A DNA stretch of 17,002 nt from JAMIFV01 sp035906055 (GTDB taxonomy: Bacteria > Pseudomonadota > Alphaproteobacteria > Rickettsiales > JABCZZ01), in assembly GCA_035906055.1 (NCBI GenBank), contig JAMIFV010000012.1, positions 1 through 17,002 on the forward strand, read 5' to 3'. The notes under the pieces are model-generated. The model was not told the DNA's origin. It searched no databases and worked only from the letters and a program-made list of their open reading frames with translations. The translations under genes and the position numbers were made by a program. This document shows positions 1 to 7,636 of this stretch, piece after piece (the stretch's first letter is position 1; each line of letters opens with the position of its first letter).

Positions 1-1
1 A

Positions 2-187
2 AACCGTAAAGTTAAAATCCTCTACGACAAGGCGGTGTATAAGCTGCGTGGCGGCATTGAGCGTTACTTCGGAAAGCTCAAGGAAAATAAACGCCTCTGT
101 CTGCGTTTCGACAAGGAAGACAAAGTTTTCCTCAGCTTCGTGGCACTCGCCGCAACTAAAATCCTCTATAACTGGAAAATTAGCTAA
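2..187 (+). CDS. IS5-family transposase, C-terminal fragment (cut by window start)
   Basis: An open frame enters from the left edge and stops at 185-187. It encodes the last 61 residues of a DDE transposase. The C-terminal signature Y(2)R(3)E(6)K of the IS5/IS4-type catalytic core is present: Y13, R16, E20 and K27 of the visible peptide, with the presumed catalytic Glu codon at 59-61. A hydrophobic helix of the type that closes IS5-family transposases follows. The element's body and left end lie outside the window. Its right terminal repeat should fall just after the stop, but I could not define it without the other end. The next gene begins only 13-19 bases downstream, so the insertion abuts it. 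The superfamily is confident; the subgroup (IS1031/IS427-like) is a guess. Confidence 0.85.
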   Translation, partial: NRKVKILYDKAVYKLRGGIERYFGKLKENKRLCLRFDKEDKVFLSFVALAATKILYNWKIS

Positions 188-200
188 CAGTGCCTAGGCA

Positions 201-2165
201 GTGAGCATGACGCACCCTAAAATCATCTATCGTCCTGATATAGATGGATTACGCGCCATTGCCGTGCTGGCCGTGGTAGGGTTTCATTTATTCCCCGAAT
301 CTATTGTCGCCGGGTTCGTGGGAGTGGATATATTCTTTGTCATCTCCGGGTTCCTCATTACGCAAATAATCCAGCGTGAACTGGCGGACGGAACCTTCAC
401 CTTTCGTGGGTTCTATGCCCGCCGCATAAAACGCATATTCCCTGCGCTGCTTCTAGTAATGGCCACCAGCCTCATCGCGGGGTGGTTCCTATTATTTCCT
501 ACAAAATATGCACAACTGGGTAAGCATGTTCTGGCAGGCGCTACTTTCGTCAGTAATTTTGTATTGCGCGCTGAGGGCGGCTATTTTGACAGCAGTCACT
601 ATACCAAGCCTTTTCTGCATCTGTGGTCATTGGCGATCGAAGAACAATTTTATATCATATGGCCATTATTCCTGTGGATGTTCAGCGGTGCCAGACATGT
701 GCTTTACGCGGGCACCGCCGCGCTGCTGCTTGGGTCATTCTACGCCAATATCCACACCATTGAAACAAGCCCGATATCCGCTTTCTTCCTGCCACACACG
801 CGTTTCTGGGAGCTGGGGACAGGGGCTGCCATCGCCTATTTCTTCCGTACCCCCGATCCACTTGCCATGACCACCAGCGAAAAAGGTAACCGCAATCTGT
901 TATCGCTACTGGGAGCATTATTTTTATGTTTTAGTATCAGCATGCTCTCCGGAGACTCTTTTCCCGGGGGCTGGGCATTGGCTCCCACCGGAGGGGCTGC
1001 GTTCATTATCTGCGCCGGACAGCAGGCATGGCTGAACCGCCACGTGCTATCCAACCGCATATTGGTGCTGCTCGGCCTGATAAGTTATCCGCTCTATCTG
1101 TGGCACTGGGTGCTGATCGCTTTTGCGCGCATGACGCTGCCCACTGTGGAAATGAAAACATTGGCGCTGCCTATCCTTGCAGCATCGCTGGCGCTGGCAT
1201 GGCTCACTTACAGCGTGGTGGAAAAACCCGTGCGGCACTCAAGCAGTCGCAATCTCCCCTTAATACTGCTGGGCCTTATGATTATACTGGGACTTGCAGG
1301 GTGTGTTTGTTATGTGTCCGAAGGACGAATGGGCCAGCCTGAAAGGTACCGCGCGCAAAATGAGTTTCTCCGGTATTTCGACAACGCCCCTCCCGCCCTG
1401 CGCTATGCTAAAGCACATGCCTTATTTGAACAGTACGGTATCGAGTGCGATTTCTATGATATTGAGCAATGGAGGCTGGGCCAGTCCACCAACCTTCCTC
1501 GCGCGCGCATTGAAAACACCTGCTTCGAGCGGAATCCCGGTCTGCCTCATTCTGTTTTTATCTGGGGCGATTCTCACGCCCAGCATTTACGCCCCGGCCT
1601 TAAGGCATATTTGCCCCACAGTTGGCAGTTGCTTCAGGTAACAAGCTCCGGCTGCCTGCCCGCCATAGTCAACGGCATTCCCTCAGCGAAGAATTTTTGT
1701 GAGGTATCCAATGCGTTTGCACTGCAAAGCATTATGCAGGCAAAACCCGATGTCGTGTTGGTGGCGCAGAACGACGGGCATAATCTCGCCACCATGCTTC
1801 GGCTAGAGAGCGCGCTACACAAAGCGGGAGTGAAGAAAATTATCTTCGCAGGCCCCACACCGCGCTGGATAACAACCCTGCCAGATGTCATCGTCAGCAG
1901 TTTATGGCCTAACCCGCCAGAGCGCACATGGATCGGCGCAGATCAGGCCGTGATGGAAACCAACCACATACTGCGCAAGAATCTGCATGAAAGAAACATA
2001 CTCTATGCCGATGTGATAGCAGCGTTTTGTACTACGCAAGGCTGCCTCACACGCCTTGGCAGCGATGTAAAGGAATCTATTACATCCATGGATTATGGCC
2101 ATCTCACACCGCTGGCTTCACAGTTTCTTGCGCAGACACTTCTGATAAAAATGATAATCGATTAA
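201..2165 (+). CDS. Membrane O-acyltransferase with C-terminal SGNH domain (OafA/YrhL-like)
   Basis: This is a two-domain acyltransferase-3 protein of the family that O-acetylates surface polysaccharides such as O-antigen or peptidoglycan. Residues about 10-350 form the multi-pass membrane domain. It opens with the hallmark RPDIDGLRAIAVL (residues 11-23) and has the conserved His29. After a linker, an extracytoplasmic SGNH hydrolase-like domain starts with GDSH (456-459; Ser458 the presumed nucleophile) and ends with the D-x-x-H pair D631/H634. At 654 aa it has the full family length. The start is either GTG 201 or ATG 207; neither has a convincing Shine-Dalgarno (SD) sequence, and the IS5 tail ends just upstream, so the original leader may have been replaced. 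The stop codon overlaps that of folC on the other strand. The polysaccharide substrate cannot be told from sequence. Confidence 0.9.
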   Translation: MSMTHPKIIYRPDIDGLRAIAVLAVVGFHLFPESIVAGFVGVDIFFVISGFLITQIIQRELADGTFTFRGFYARRIKRIFPALLLVMATSLIAGWFLLFPTKYAQLGKHVLAGATFVSNFVLRAEGGYFDSSHYTKPFLHLWSLAIEEQFYIIWPLFLWMFSGARHVLYAGTAALLLGSFYANIHTIETSPISAFFLPHTRFWELGTGAAIAYFFRTPDPLAMTTSEKGNRNLLSLLGALFLCFSISMLSGDSFPGGWALAPTGGAAFIICAGQQAWLNRHVLSNRILVLLGLISYPLYLWHWVLIAFARMTLPTVEMKTLALPILAASLALAWLTYSVVEKPVRHSSSRNLPLILLGLMIILGLAGCVCYVSEGRMGQPERYRAQNEFLRYFDNAPPALRYAKAHALFEQYGIECDFYDIEQWRLGQSTNLPRARIENTCFERNPGLPHSVFIWGDSHAQHLRPGLKAYLPHSWQLLQVTSSGCLPAIVNGIPSAKNFCEVSNAFALQSIMQAKPDVVLVAQNDGHNLATMLRLESALHKAGVKKIIFAGPTPRWITTLPDVIVSSLWPNPPERTWIGADQAVMETNHILRKNLHERNILYADVIAAFCTTQGCLTRLGSDVKESITSMDYGHLTPLASQFLAQTLLIKMIID

Positions 2166-3433
2166 AGCTGGCTGGCTTCCAGCCATAAATATAGCGAGCC
2201 GAACACCAGCGCGCGGAAAGGTTTTTGTTCCTGTTTTACAATATCTTCCAGCGCTTCACGTATGCCGGAAGCAGAACGCGCACCACCCGTGGCGAAGGCT
2301 GCTTCGGTAATCGTATCGGCATCGTAACTGCCGGGTTCCGACTTCACGCCCACGCCGTAAACACGCTTTATCTGCCCGCTAAACGGCAACAGCATGCTGG
2401 CGAGGTCTTTGCCCCTGGTAGTGCCGAAAACAAGGTAAAGCGGTTTATCACCCCATTGTTCGCGCGCGAACTCCGCGATCACCTGCGCGGCAGCCATATT
2501 ATGCCCGCCATCGAACCAGCATTCTGAGCCCTTCGGCAGGAACGGCGCTTTAACCTGTTGCAGGCGCCCCTTCCATTTTACCTTCTGCAAACCCGCTTTG
2601 ACATGCTCTTCGCTCACGTTGAAATCTTCCAGCGCGCTCAGTGCCGCAATGGCATTGCCCGCGTTCACTATCTGATGTGCACCGAGCAGTGCGGGCGCAG
2701 GCAGGCGGACTTCGCCATTGCTATCGGCAAAGCGCATGCCGTCCGCCGCGCGCGCCACGCCCCAGTGCCTGCCGTATTCATACAGCGGCGCATTCGTCTG
2801 GCGCGCGCCTTCGCGCAGCACCTGCATCGCTTCTTCGTGCTGGTAACTCACCACGCAGGCAACGCCCGGCTTCATAAGGCCGCTTTCAAACGCGGCAATG
2901 GAAGACAATGTTTTTCCCATATATTCCATATGGTCATAGGAGATGGTCGTCATTACGGTGAGCGTTAACTCATCCAGAATATTGGTGGCGTCCACCACGC
3001 CGCCCAGCCCCATTTCCATCAGCACTATATCTGCCTTCGTGCGCGAGAAAGCCAGCATGGCGGCAGCGGTCGTCGCATCGAAAAAGCCTACCGGCATATC
3101 GCCCGCCGCAGCGCGCGTTTCTTCCAGCACGTCGAACAGAATAGTGTCGGTTATCTCTTCACCTGCCAGCACGATACGTTCATTGAACCGCGCGATATGG
3201 GGGGATGTATAGACATGCACGCGGTAACCCGCCGCTTCGAGCATAGCGCGCATGAAGGCGATGGTGGAGCCTTTGCCCTTGGTGCCGCCCACATGCACCA
3301 CGGGCGGCAGTGCAGCTTGCGGGTTGCCAAGCCTTGCCAGCAACGCGCGCGCGCGTTCCGCCGGAATGCCCGGCGCGCTGAATGCGGGTTTGGGCCAGTG
3401 GGGCATGTGCAGCGCGTAAGGATTCATAGGCAT
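2162..3433 (-). CDS. folC: Dihydrofolate synthase / folylpolyglutamate synthase
   Basis: A Mur-ligase-fold enzyme that adds glutamate to dihydropteroate and to folates in the cytoplasm. The ATP-binding loop is GGTKGKGS (residues 49-56). TSPHIARFNERI follows at 76-87, then the GLGGVVDATN block (142-151) and the YDH motif with D167 and H168. At 423 aa the length is normal. Two positions are unusual. The block usually read GLGGRLDATN has Val for Arg. The position of the carbamylated lysine of Lactobacillus casei FPGS (K185, 15 residues after its His170) is Glu183 here. The start is ATG 3433 or ATG 3427; neither has a clear SD. The gene is preceded by the ompA-type gene on the same strand but separated from it by a terminator, so it is probably transcribed independently. 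Confidence 0.92.
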   Translation of the reverse strand: MPMNPYALHMPHWPKPAFSAPGIPAERARALLARLGNPQAALPPVVHVGGTKGKGSTIAFMRAMLEAAGYRVHVYTSPHIARFNERIVLAGEEITDTILFDVLEETRAAAGDMPVGFFDATTAAAMLAFSRTKADIVLMEMGLGGVVDATNILDELTLTVMTTISYDHMEYMGKTLSSIAAFESGLMKPGVACVVSYQHEEAMQVLREGARQTNAPLYEYGRHWGVARAADGMRFADSNGEVRLPAPALLGAHQIVNAGNAIAALSALEDFNVSEEHVKAGLQKVKWKGRLQQVKAPFLPKGSECWFDGGHNMAAAQVIAEFAREQWGDKPLYLVFGTTRGKDLASMLLPFSGQIKRVYGVGVKSEPGSYDADTITEAAFATGGARSASGIREALEDIVKQEQKPFRALVFGSLYLWLEASQL

Positions 3434-3454
3434 TGGGGATGGGGCATTGAGTTC

Positions 3455-3489
3455 AAAAGAAAAGGGGCTGGTATATAACTACCAACCCC
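3455..3489 (-). terminator. Intrinsic terminator of the OmpA-domain gene
   Basis: On the minus strand a stem GGGG-T-TGGT / ACCA-G-CCCC (3489-3464, one internal mismatch, 8-base loop) is followed at once by a T-rich tract, TTTTCTTTT (3463-3455). It lies 29 bases after the stop of the upstream OmpA-domain gene and before folC. This is the expected layout of a Rho-independent terminator, and it separates the two minus-strand genes. Confidence 0.8.
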
Positions 3490-3518
3490 AATCCCTGATG
3501 CCAAAGGCCTAATTAAGG

Positions 3519-4136
3519 CTATTTCTGGAATTCGAACTCGATCTCTACGCGGCGATCCTGTGCCATGCAGTCGATCTTGGCTGCGCGCTTGGTAACCTTG
3601 GCGCAGTCAGACACGGGGTTTTCCTTACCCAGACCACGCAGGCCAACAATGTTGGAATCAAGGCGCATACGGGTGTCGAGGTACTTCTTGGCGGTCTGGG
3701 CGCGTTTTTCAGACAGCTTGTTGTTGTAGGAGTCGGAACCGATCTGGTCGGTGTAGCCCACGATGCCTACGCGGGTTACCTTGGGGGAACGGTTCACCGC
3801 ATCAGCGATCTGGTCGAGCTTCGCGGTGGATTCCTTGGTGAGGGTGGATTTGTTGAAGGGGAACAGGATGGTCAGCTGTTCACGGGCGAGCTGGGCAGCG
3901 GGTTCAGGCGCGGGAGCCGGAGCCGGGGCGGGCGCAGCCACTTCTTTCTTCGCGGGAGCGCAGATGTCGGTCTGTGCGTTCCACTTGGTCAGAACGCAGG
4001 TGCCGAAGCGTTCGCTGCGGATAGGCTGCTTGTTATTGGTTACCACGTCCTGGTCAGGACCTGCAAATGCACTGGCAGCAAAACCAAGGGTAAGGGCGCA
4101 GCTGACAGCAAGAATTTTTTTAGTATTGAGAGACAT
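3519..4136 (-). CDS. OmpA-family periplasmic peptidoglycan-binding protein
   Basis: A 205-aa exported protein. Residues 1-25 form a signal peptide ending AFA, with likely cleavage before G26. A short Cys-containing region (C47, C59) and a Pro/Ala hinge (about 68-81) follow. The OmpA C-terminal domain spans about 88-205. The residues that bind diaminopimelate in this fold are present: D130 in GYTD and R145 in LSEKRAQ. A second Cys pair (C178, C190) resembles that of many proteobacterial OmpA domains. There is no beta-barrel and no lipobox, so this is a soluble or cofactor-tethered version and not a classical OmpA or Pal. The start is supported by a strong SD, GGAGGAG, spaced 5 bases before ATG 4136. 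It has its own terminator and a divergent upstream neighbour. Confidence 0.9.
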   Translation of the reverse strand: MSLNTKKILAVSCALTLGFAASAFAGPDQDVVTNNKQPIRSERFGTCVLTKWNAQTDICAPAKKEVAAPAPAPAPAPEPAAQLAREQLTILFPFNKSTLTKESTAKLDQIADAVNRSPKVTRVGIVGYTDQIGSDSYNNKLSEKRAQTAKKYLDTRMRLDSNIVGLRGLGKENPVSDCAKVTKRAAKIDCMAQDRRVEIEFEFQK

Positions 4137-4476
4137 GTTTACTCCTCCGGGGTTAATCAGTTGGTCAGGTTTAAGGCCTCGGAGCTAAAGCGTCAAGGGG
4201 TTATGTGACTTTTTAAGAACACCCTGTTGTATGTCCTGCCATATTTCAAGACATTGCCCTCGCGCATAGGGGCAAAATCGCCGTATAACCAGAGCAGGCT
4301 TCGCCTTAATATCTGTTTGTTTTTTCTTAGCTAATCATGGAGTTTTACACTCTTTCCAATTATCGTCGGCAGCACACTGCGGCAACCCTGCAACTACATG
4401 AAAAACAGTGGTTTCGCCCTTGCTATAAAGGAGCCGTAAATGTATCATTATCAGGGCGCTTAGTTTAAGGAACATG
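4137..4476. other. Divergent intergenic region between the OmpA-domain gene and the creatininase operon
   Basis: About 340 bases without a convincing gene. The left end holds the leader and candidate promoter of the minus-strand gene. A small inverted repeat TTGCCC / GGGCAA lies at 4254-4259 and 4270-4275. The right side should hold the promoter of the plus-strand operon. A TATAAA at 4424-4429 is the best -10 candidate, but no matching -35 box is visible. A 43-codon ORF (4337-4468) is present but has no SD and no recognisable features. I see no tRNA, riboswitch or other known structured element. Confidence 0.5.
4168..4196 (-). promoter_or_regulatory. Candidate promoter of the OmpA-domain gene
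   Basis: On the minus strand TTGACG (4196-4191) is separated by 17 bases from TAAACC (4173-4168). The -35 box is strong and the -10 weak. The predicted start would give a leader of about 25 bases that includes the strong SD. This is a prediction by eye only. Confidence 0.35.
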
Positions 4477-5268
4477 ATGTATTCCAGGGTTTTATTCACA
4501 TTGACGGCTTTGGCGCTGAGCCTGCCTGCCCATGCGGAAGTAATGCTGGAGAATATGACCTCGCCCGAGATACGCGATGCCATTGCCGCAGGCAAGACCA
4601 CAGTCATCATCCCCACCGGCGGCACGGAACAGAACGGGCCGCACATCACCCTGGGAAAGCATAACTTCACACTGGCCTACACCGCGCCCACGATCGCAGA
4701 AAAGCTTGGAAACGCGCTGGTGGCGCCTGTCATGGAATACGTGCCCGAAGGCAATATCAACCCACCGGCGGGGCATATGAAGTTCGCAGGCACACTGTCG
4801 CTGAAGCCGGAAACCTTTGCCGCCGTGCTGGACGACACTGCCCGCAGCCTGAAGCAGCACGGATTCAAAACCATCTGCTTTATAGGCGAGCATGGCAGCA
4901 GCCAGCACATTCAGCAGGCAGTAGCTAATAAACTCAGCGCCGAATGGAAAAAAGAAAACGTGAAAGTGCTGCAGGTGAATGCCTATTACGACGGCAGCAA
5001 CGGCCAGATACCCTATCTTGCCTCGGTGGTGCCGGAAGACAAAGACCCGCAGGCGCATGGCGGCCTTGCCGATACATCGGAAATGATGTTTATACGCAGG
5101 CACGCTGTACGCGAGAGACTGCGCTGGGCTTTTAAAGCGGAGGATTTCGATACATTAGGCGTGCAGGGCCCCTCCCACAAAGCCAGCGCCGCCATCGGCA
5201 AAAGACTGATCGAGCTGAAGATCAGCGCCGCCGTAGAACAGATAAAGAAGGAAGCTGTCAAACCATGA
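4477..5268 (+). CDS. Secreted creatininase-family protein (metal-dependent amidohydrolase fold)
   Basis: This belongs to the creatininase / MftE-like family. Residues 1-20 form a signal peptide ending AHA, so the mature protein should act in the periplasm, unlike the cytosolic creatinine amidohydrolases. The family's first metal-binding block, usually EQHGPHLPLGTD, is here EQNGPH at 51-56, then ITLGKHN. The second ligand His is Asn53, and the Asp ligand position is occupied by His62. As I recall it, this EQNGPH...LGKHN form recurs in a proteobacterial subgroup, so it is probably a subfamily trait and not decay. The later GEHGSS and HGGLADTSEMM segments match the GHGGN and HAGEIETS blocks. ATG 4477 is preferred to ATG 4474 because AAGGA (4467-4471) is 5 bases from it and only 2 from the other. 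The substrate is unknown. It is the first gene of the six-gene run and overlaps gpmI by ATGA. Confidence 0.82.
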   Translation: MYSRVLFTLTALALSLPAHAEVMLENMTSPEIRDAIAAGKTTVIIPTGGTEQNGPHITLGKHNFTLAYTAPTIAEKLGNALVAPVMEYVPEGNINPPAGHMKFAGTLSLKPETFAAVLDDTARSLKQHGFKTICFIGEHGSSQHIQQAVANKLSAEWKKENVKVLQVNAYYDGSNGQIPYLASVVPEDKDPQAHGGLADTSEMMFIRRHAVRERLRWAFKAEDFDTLGVQGPSHKASAAIGKRLIELKISAAVEQIKKEAVKP

Positions 5269-6809
5269 GTGCCTTAAAACCCGTCGTCCTCGCCATCCTT
5301 GATGGATTCGGTGAAAGCCCGGTGACCGAACATAATGCCATAGCGCAGGCCAATACTCCCGCGCTCGACAGCCTGAAAGCACAGTTCCCCAACGGGCTGA
5401 TCAACGCGTCGGAACTGCATGTAGGCCTGCCCGCAGGGCAGATGGGCAATTCCGAAGTGGGACATATGAACATCGGCAGTGGCCGCGTGGTGATGCAGGA
5501 TCTGCCGCGCATCGACCAGGCAGTGGCCGACGGCACGCTGGCGAAGAACCCGGAACTGATCGCATTCGCAGACAAACTCAGGAAGTCCGGCGGTGTGTGC
5601 CACCTGATGGGGCTCGTATCACCCGGCGGCGTGCATTCGCATCAGGCGCATATGGCGGCGCTGGCGAACATGCTCACCGATATGGGCATCACCGTGAAAC
5701 TGCACGCGTTCCTTGACGGGCGCGACACCCCTCCGCAAAGCGCGCTGGAATATATCAGGCAGTTCCACAAGGCGTTCCCTAAAAAAGATTTCGTGACCGT
5801 AAGCGGGCGCTATTACGCCATGGACCGCGACAACCGCTGGGAACGCGTTGAACTGGCATACAACGCGCTGGTGGAAGGCGGAAAAGCGGAAGCGCCTACG
5901 AGTGAAAAGACCGTGGAAGCAAGCTACGCCAAGAAGGTCACTGACGAATTCATACTTCCCGCCACCACGGAAGATACGGACACGCAGCGCGATTATCAGG
6001 GCATGAACGACGGCGATGCCATTTTCATGACCAATTTCCGCGCGGACAGGGCGCGTGAAATCCTGGAAGCATTGCTCGACCCCGAATTCAACGGTTTTAC
6101 ACGCAGAAAAGCGGTGAAGTTCGCCGCCGCGCTGGGCATGGTGGAATATTCCACGAAGCTGAACAACTTCATGGCATCTTTGTTCACGCCAGAATCGCTC
6201 ACCAATATTCTGGGCGAGCTGATCGCCAACAGGGGCATGAAACAGTTACATATCGCAGAAACGGAGAAATACGCGCATGTGACGTTCTTCTTCAATGGCG
6301 GGCGCGAAGAACCGTTCCCCGGCGAAGAACGCATCCTCGTGCCCTCCCCCAAGGTGGCCACATATGACCTGCAGCCGGAAATGTCCGCCGGTGAAGTGAC
6401 CGACAAGCTCGTGGCCGCCATTGAAAGCGGCACATTCGATTTCATCGTCGTCAATTACGCCAATTGCGACATGGTGGGGCATACCGGCAATATCGCGGCC
6501 ACCATAAAGGCGGTGGAAACCGTGGACACCGCCATTGGCCGCGTATGGGCAGCCGTGGAGAAAATGAACGGCGCGCTTATCGTCAGCGCCGACCATGGCA
6601 ATGCCGAACAGATGCATGACGACCATACGCATCAGGCGCATACCGCGCACACGCTTAACCTTGTGCCCGCCATCATCGCCGCCAGGCACCTGAGAGGCCA
6701 GAAAGCGCAAATGCGTGAAGGCAGGCTGGCCGACCTCGCTCCCACCGTGCTGCAACTGATGAACATTGCGCAACCGAAGGAAATGACCGGACGTTCATTG
6801 CTATCATGA
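5265..6809 (+). CDS. gpmI: 2,3-bisphosphoglycerate-independent phosphoglycerate mutase
   Basis: It interconverts 3- and 2-phosphoglycerate in glycolysis and gluconeogenesis, using two Mn ions and a phosphoserine intermediate. At 514 aa it has the family's exact usual length. It begins with the metal-binding ILDGFG (D13). The phosphorylated serine lies in GNSEVGH (Ser63), followed by IGSGRVV. The middle domain carries the GGVHSH and DGRDTPP substrate-binding blocks. The phosphatase domain closes with the metal site SADHGNAEQM. It starts with an ATGA overlap with the creatininase-family gene, with AAGGAAG upstream, and ends with an ATGA overlap with ygfZ. Translational coupling across the junctions is therefore likely. 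Confidence 0.97.
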   Translation: MSALKPVVLAILDGFGESPVTEHNAIAQANTPALDSLKAQFPNGLINASELHVGLPAGQMGNSEVGHMNIGSGRVVMQDLPRIDQAVADGTLAKNPELIAFADKLRKSGGVCHLMGLVSPGGVHSHQAHMAALANMLTDMGITVKLHAFLDGRDTPPQSALEYIRQFHKAFPKKDFVTVSGRYYAMDRDNRWERVELAYNALVEGGKAEAPTSEKTVEASYAKKVTDEFILPATTEDTDTQRDYQGMNDGDAIFMTNFRADRAREILEALLDPEFNGFTRRKAVKFAAALGMVEYSTKLNNFMASLFTPESLTNILGELIANRGMKQLHIAETEKYAHVTFFFNGGREEPFPGEERILVPSPKVATYDLQPEMSAGEVTDKLVAAIESGTFDFIVVNYANCDMVGHTGNIAATIKAVETVDTAIGRVWAAVEKMNGALIVSADHGNAEQMHDDHTHQAHTAHTLNLVPAIIAARHLRGQKAQMREGRLADLAPTVLQLMNIAQPKEMTGRSLLS

Positions 6810-7609
6810 GCCACATCGCACCGCTTCCTGACCGTGCAGTGCTTGCCGTTTCCGGCGAGGATGCGCGCACGTACCTGCAAGGCATCATCACGAACGATGT
6901 TCGCAAGGTAACGCCGGAAAACGCCGTTTTTTCGGCGCTGTTGTCGCCGCAGGGGAAATACCTGTTCGAGTTCTTCATCATCGGGCATGAAGGTGCCCTG
7001 CTGCTGGAAACCGACAAGGCAAGGCTGCCCGAGCTCATCAAGCGCCTTACCATGTATCGCCTGCGCGCGAAGGTGGAGTTTGCGGAAAAACCAGAACTCA
7101 ATGTAACCGCACTGTGGGGTAACCGAGTACCGAGTACCGAGTACGTCACTACCTATGACGATCCGAGGCATCCTGAACTCGGAAAGCGCATGCTTACCGC
7201 TTCCGCACAGGAGGGAAATGCGGACTATGAAACGCACCGTTTGTCGCTGGGCATTCCCGAAGGCGGCAAGGACCTCATCGTAGACCGCTCCATATTGCTG
7301 GAATACGGCTATGACCATCTGGGCGCCATCGACTTTAACAAGGGGTGTTATGTGGGGCAGGAAGTGACCGCGCGCTCCAAGCACCGCGCCACCCTGCATA
7401 AATATATTCACTGCGTGACGGCGGACAGCGCGCTGCCGCCTGCGGGCACGGTAATCACCAGCAATGGGCGAGAACTGGGCGACATGCGCTCAAGCCGCGG
7501 CACTATCGGCCTTGCCGTGCTGCGCACGGGTGACGCGGCGCTCACTCCCCTGCTTGACGCAGGCGGGGTTCCGATAAAAGCGCAGCTTCCCGCATGGATT
7601 GCTTCCTGA
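6806..7609 (+). CDS. ygfZ: YgfZ/GcvT-domain folate-binding protein (Fe-S cluster maintenance)
   Basis: A 267-aa protein of the YgfZ/IBA57 family, which uses tetrahydrofolate and supports synthesis or repair of certain Fe-S enzymes. The N-terminal GcvT-like domain begins in the typical way with RTYLQGIITNDV (residues 21-32). The family signature KGCYVGQE includes the essential Cys181. ATG 6806 overlaps the gpmI stop. A 7-bp unit repeated three times in tandem lies inside the gene at residues about 106-113 (see repeat). The frame is intact across it because 21 bases equal seven codons. The loop it encodes sits between conserved blocks, so the enzyme is probably functional. Confidence 0.92.
   Translation: MSHIAPLPDRAVLAVSGEDARTYLQGIITNDVRKVTPENAVFSALLSPQGKYLFEFFIIGHEGALLLETDKARLPELIKRLTMYRLRAKVEFAEKPELNVTALWGNRVPSTEYVTTYDDPRHPELGKRMLTASAQEGNADYETHRLSLGIPEGGKDLIVDRSILLEYGYDHLGAIDFNKGCYVGQEVTARSKHRATLHKYIHCVTADSALPPAGTVITSNGRELGDMRSSRGTIGLAVLRTGDAALTPLLDAGGVPIKAQLPAWIAS
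7123..7144 (+). repeat. Tandem heptanucleotide repeat (CCGAGTA) x3 inside ygfZ
   Basis: CCGAGTA occurs at 7123-7129, 7130-7136 and 7137-7143, followed by one more C. The three copies are perfect. The unit length is not a multiple of three, so gain or loss of one copy would shift the ygfZ frame, while the present three copies preserve it. I see no second occurrence of the array in the window. Confidence 0.95.
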
Positions 7610-7636
7610 TAATTTCTGCGATAGAGTCGTTTCGTT

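Noticed and set aside
3342..3357. 16-bp alternating CG palindrome in folC
   Set aside because: Readily explained by Ala/Arg codons in GC-rich coding DNA; no other sign of function.
4294..4326. Short GC stem AGGC/GCCT followed by T-rich sequence, possible plus-strand terminator
   Set aside because: Only four base pairs, the T-run is not adjacent to the stem, and no plus-strand gene precedes it.
4337..4468. 43-codon plus-strand ORF upstream of the creatininase-family gene, a possible leader peptide
   Set aside because: No SD, no recognisable family, no tandem regulatory codons, and no attenuator-like hairpin pair after it. Probably chance.
6632..7411. Long minus-strand ORF (259 codons) across gpmI and ygfZ
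   Set aside because: It lies antisense to two clear enzymes with conserved motifs; long antisense frames are expected in GC-rich coding DNA, and its translation has no family features.
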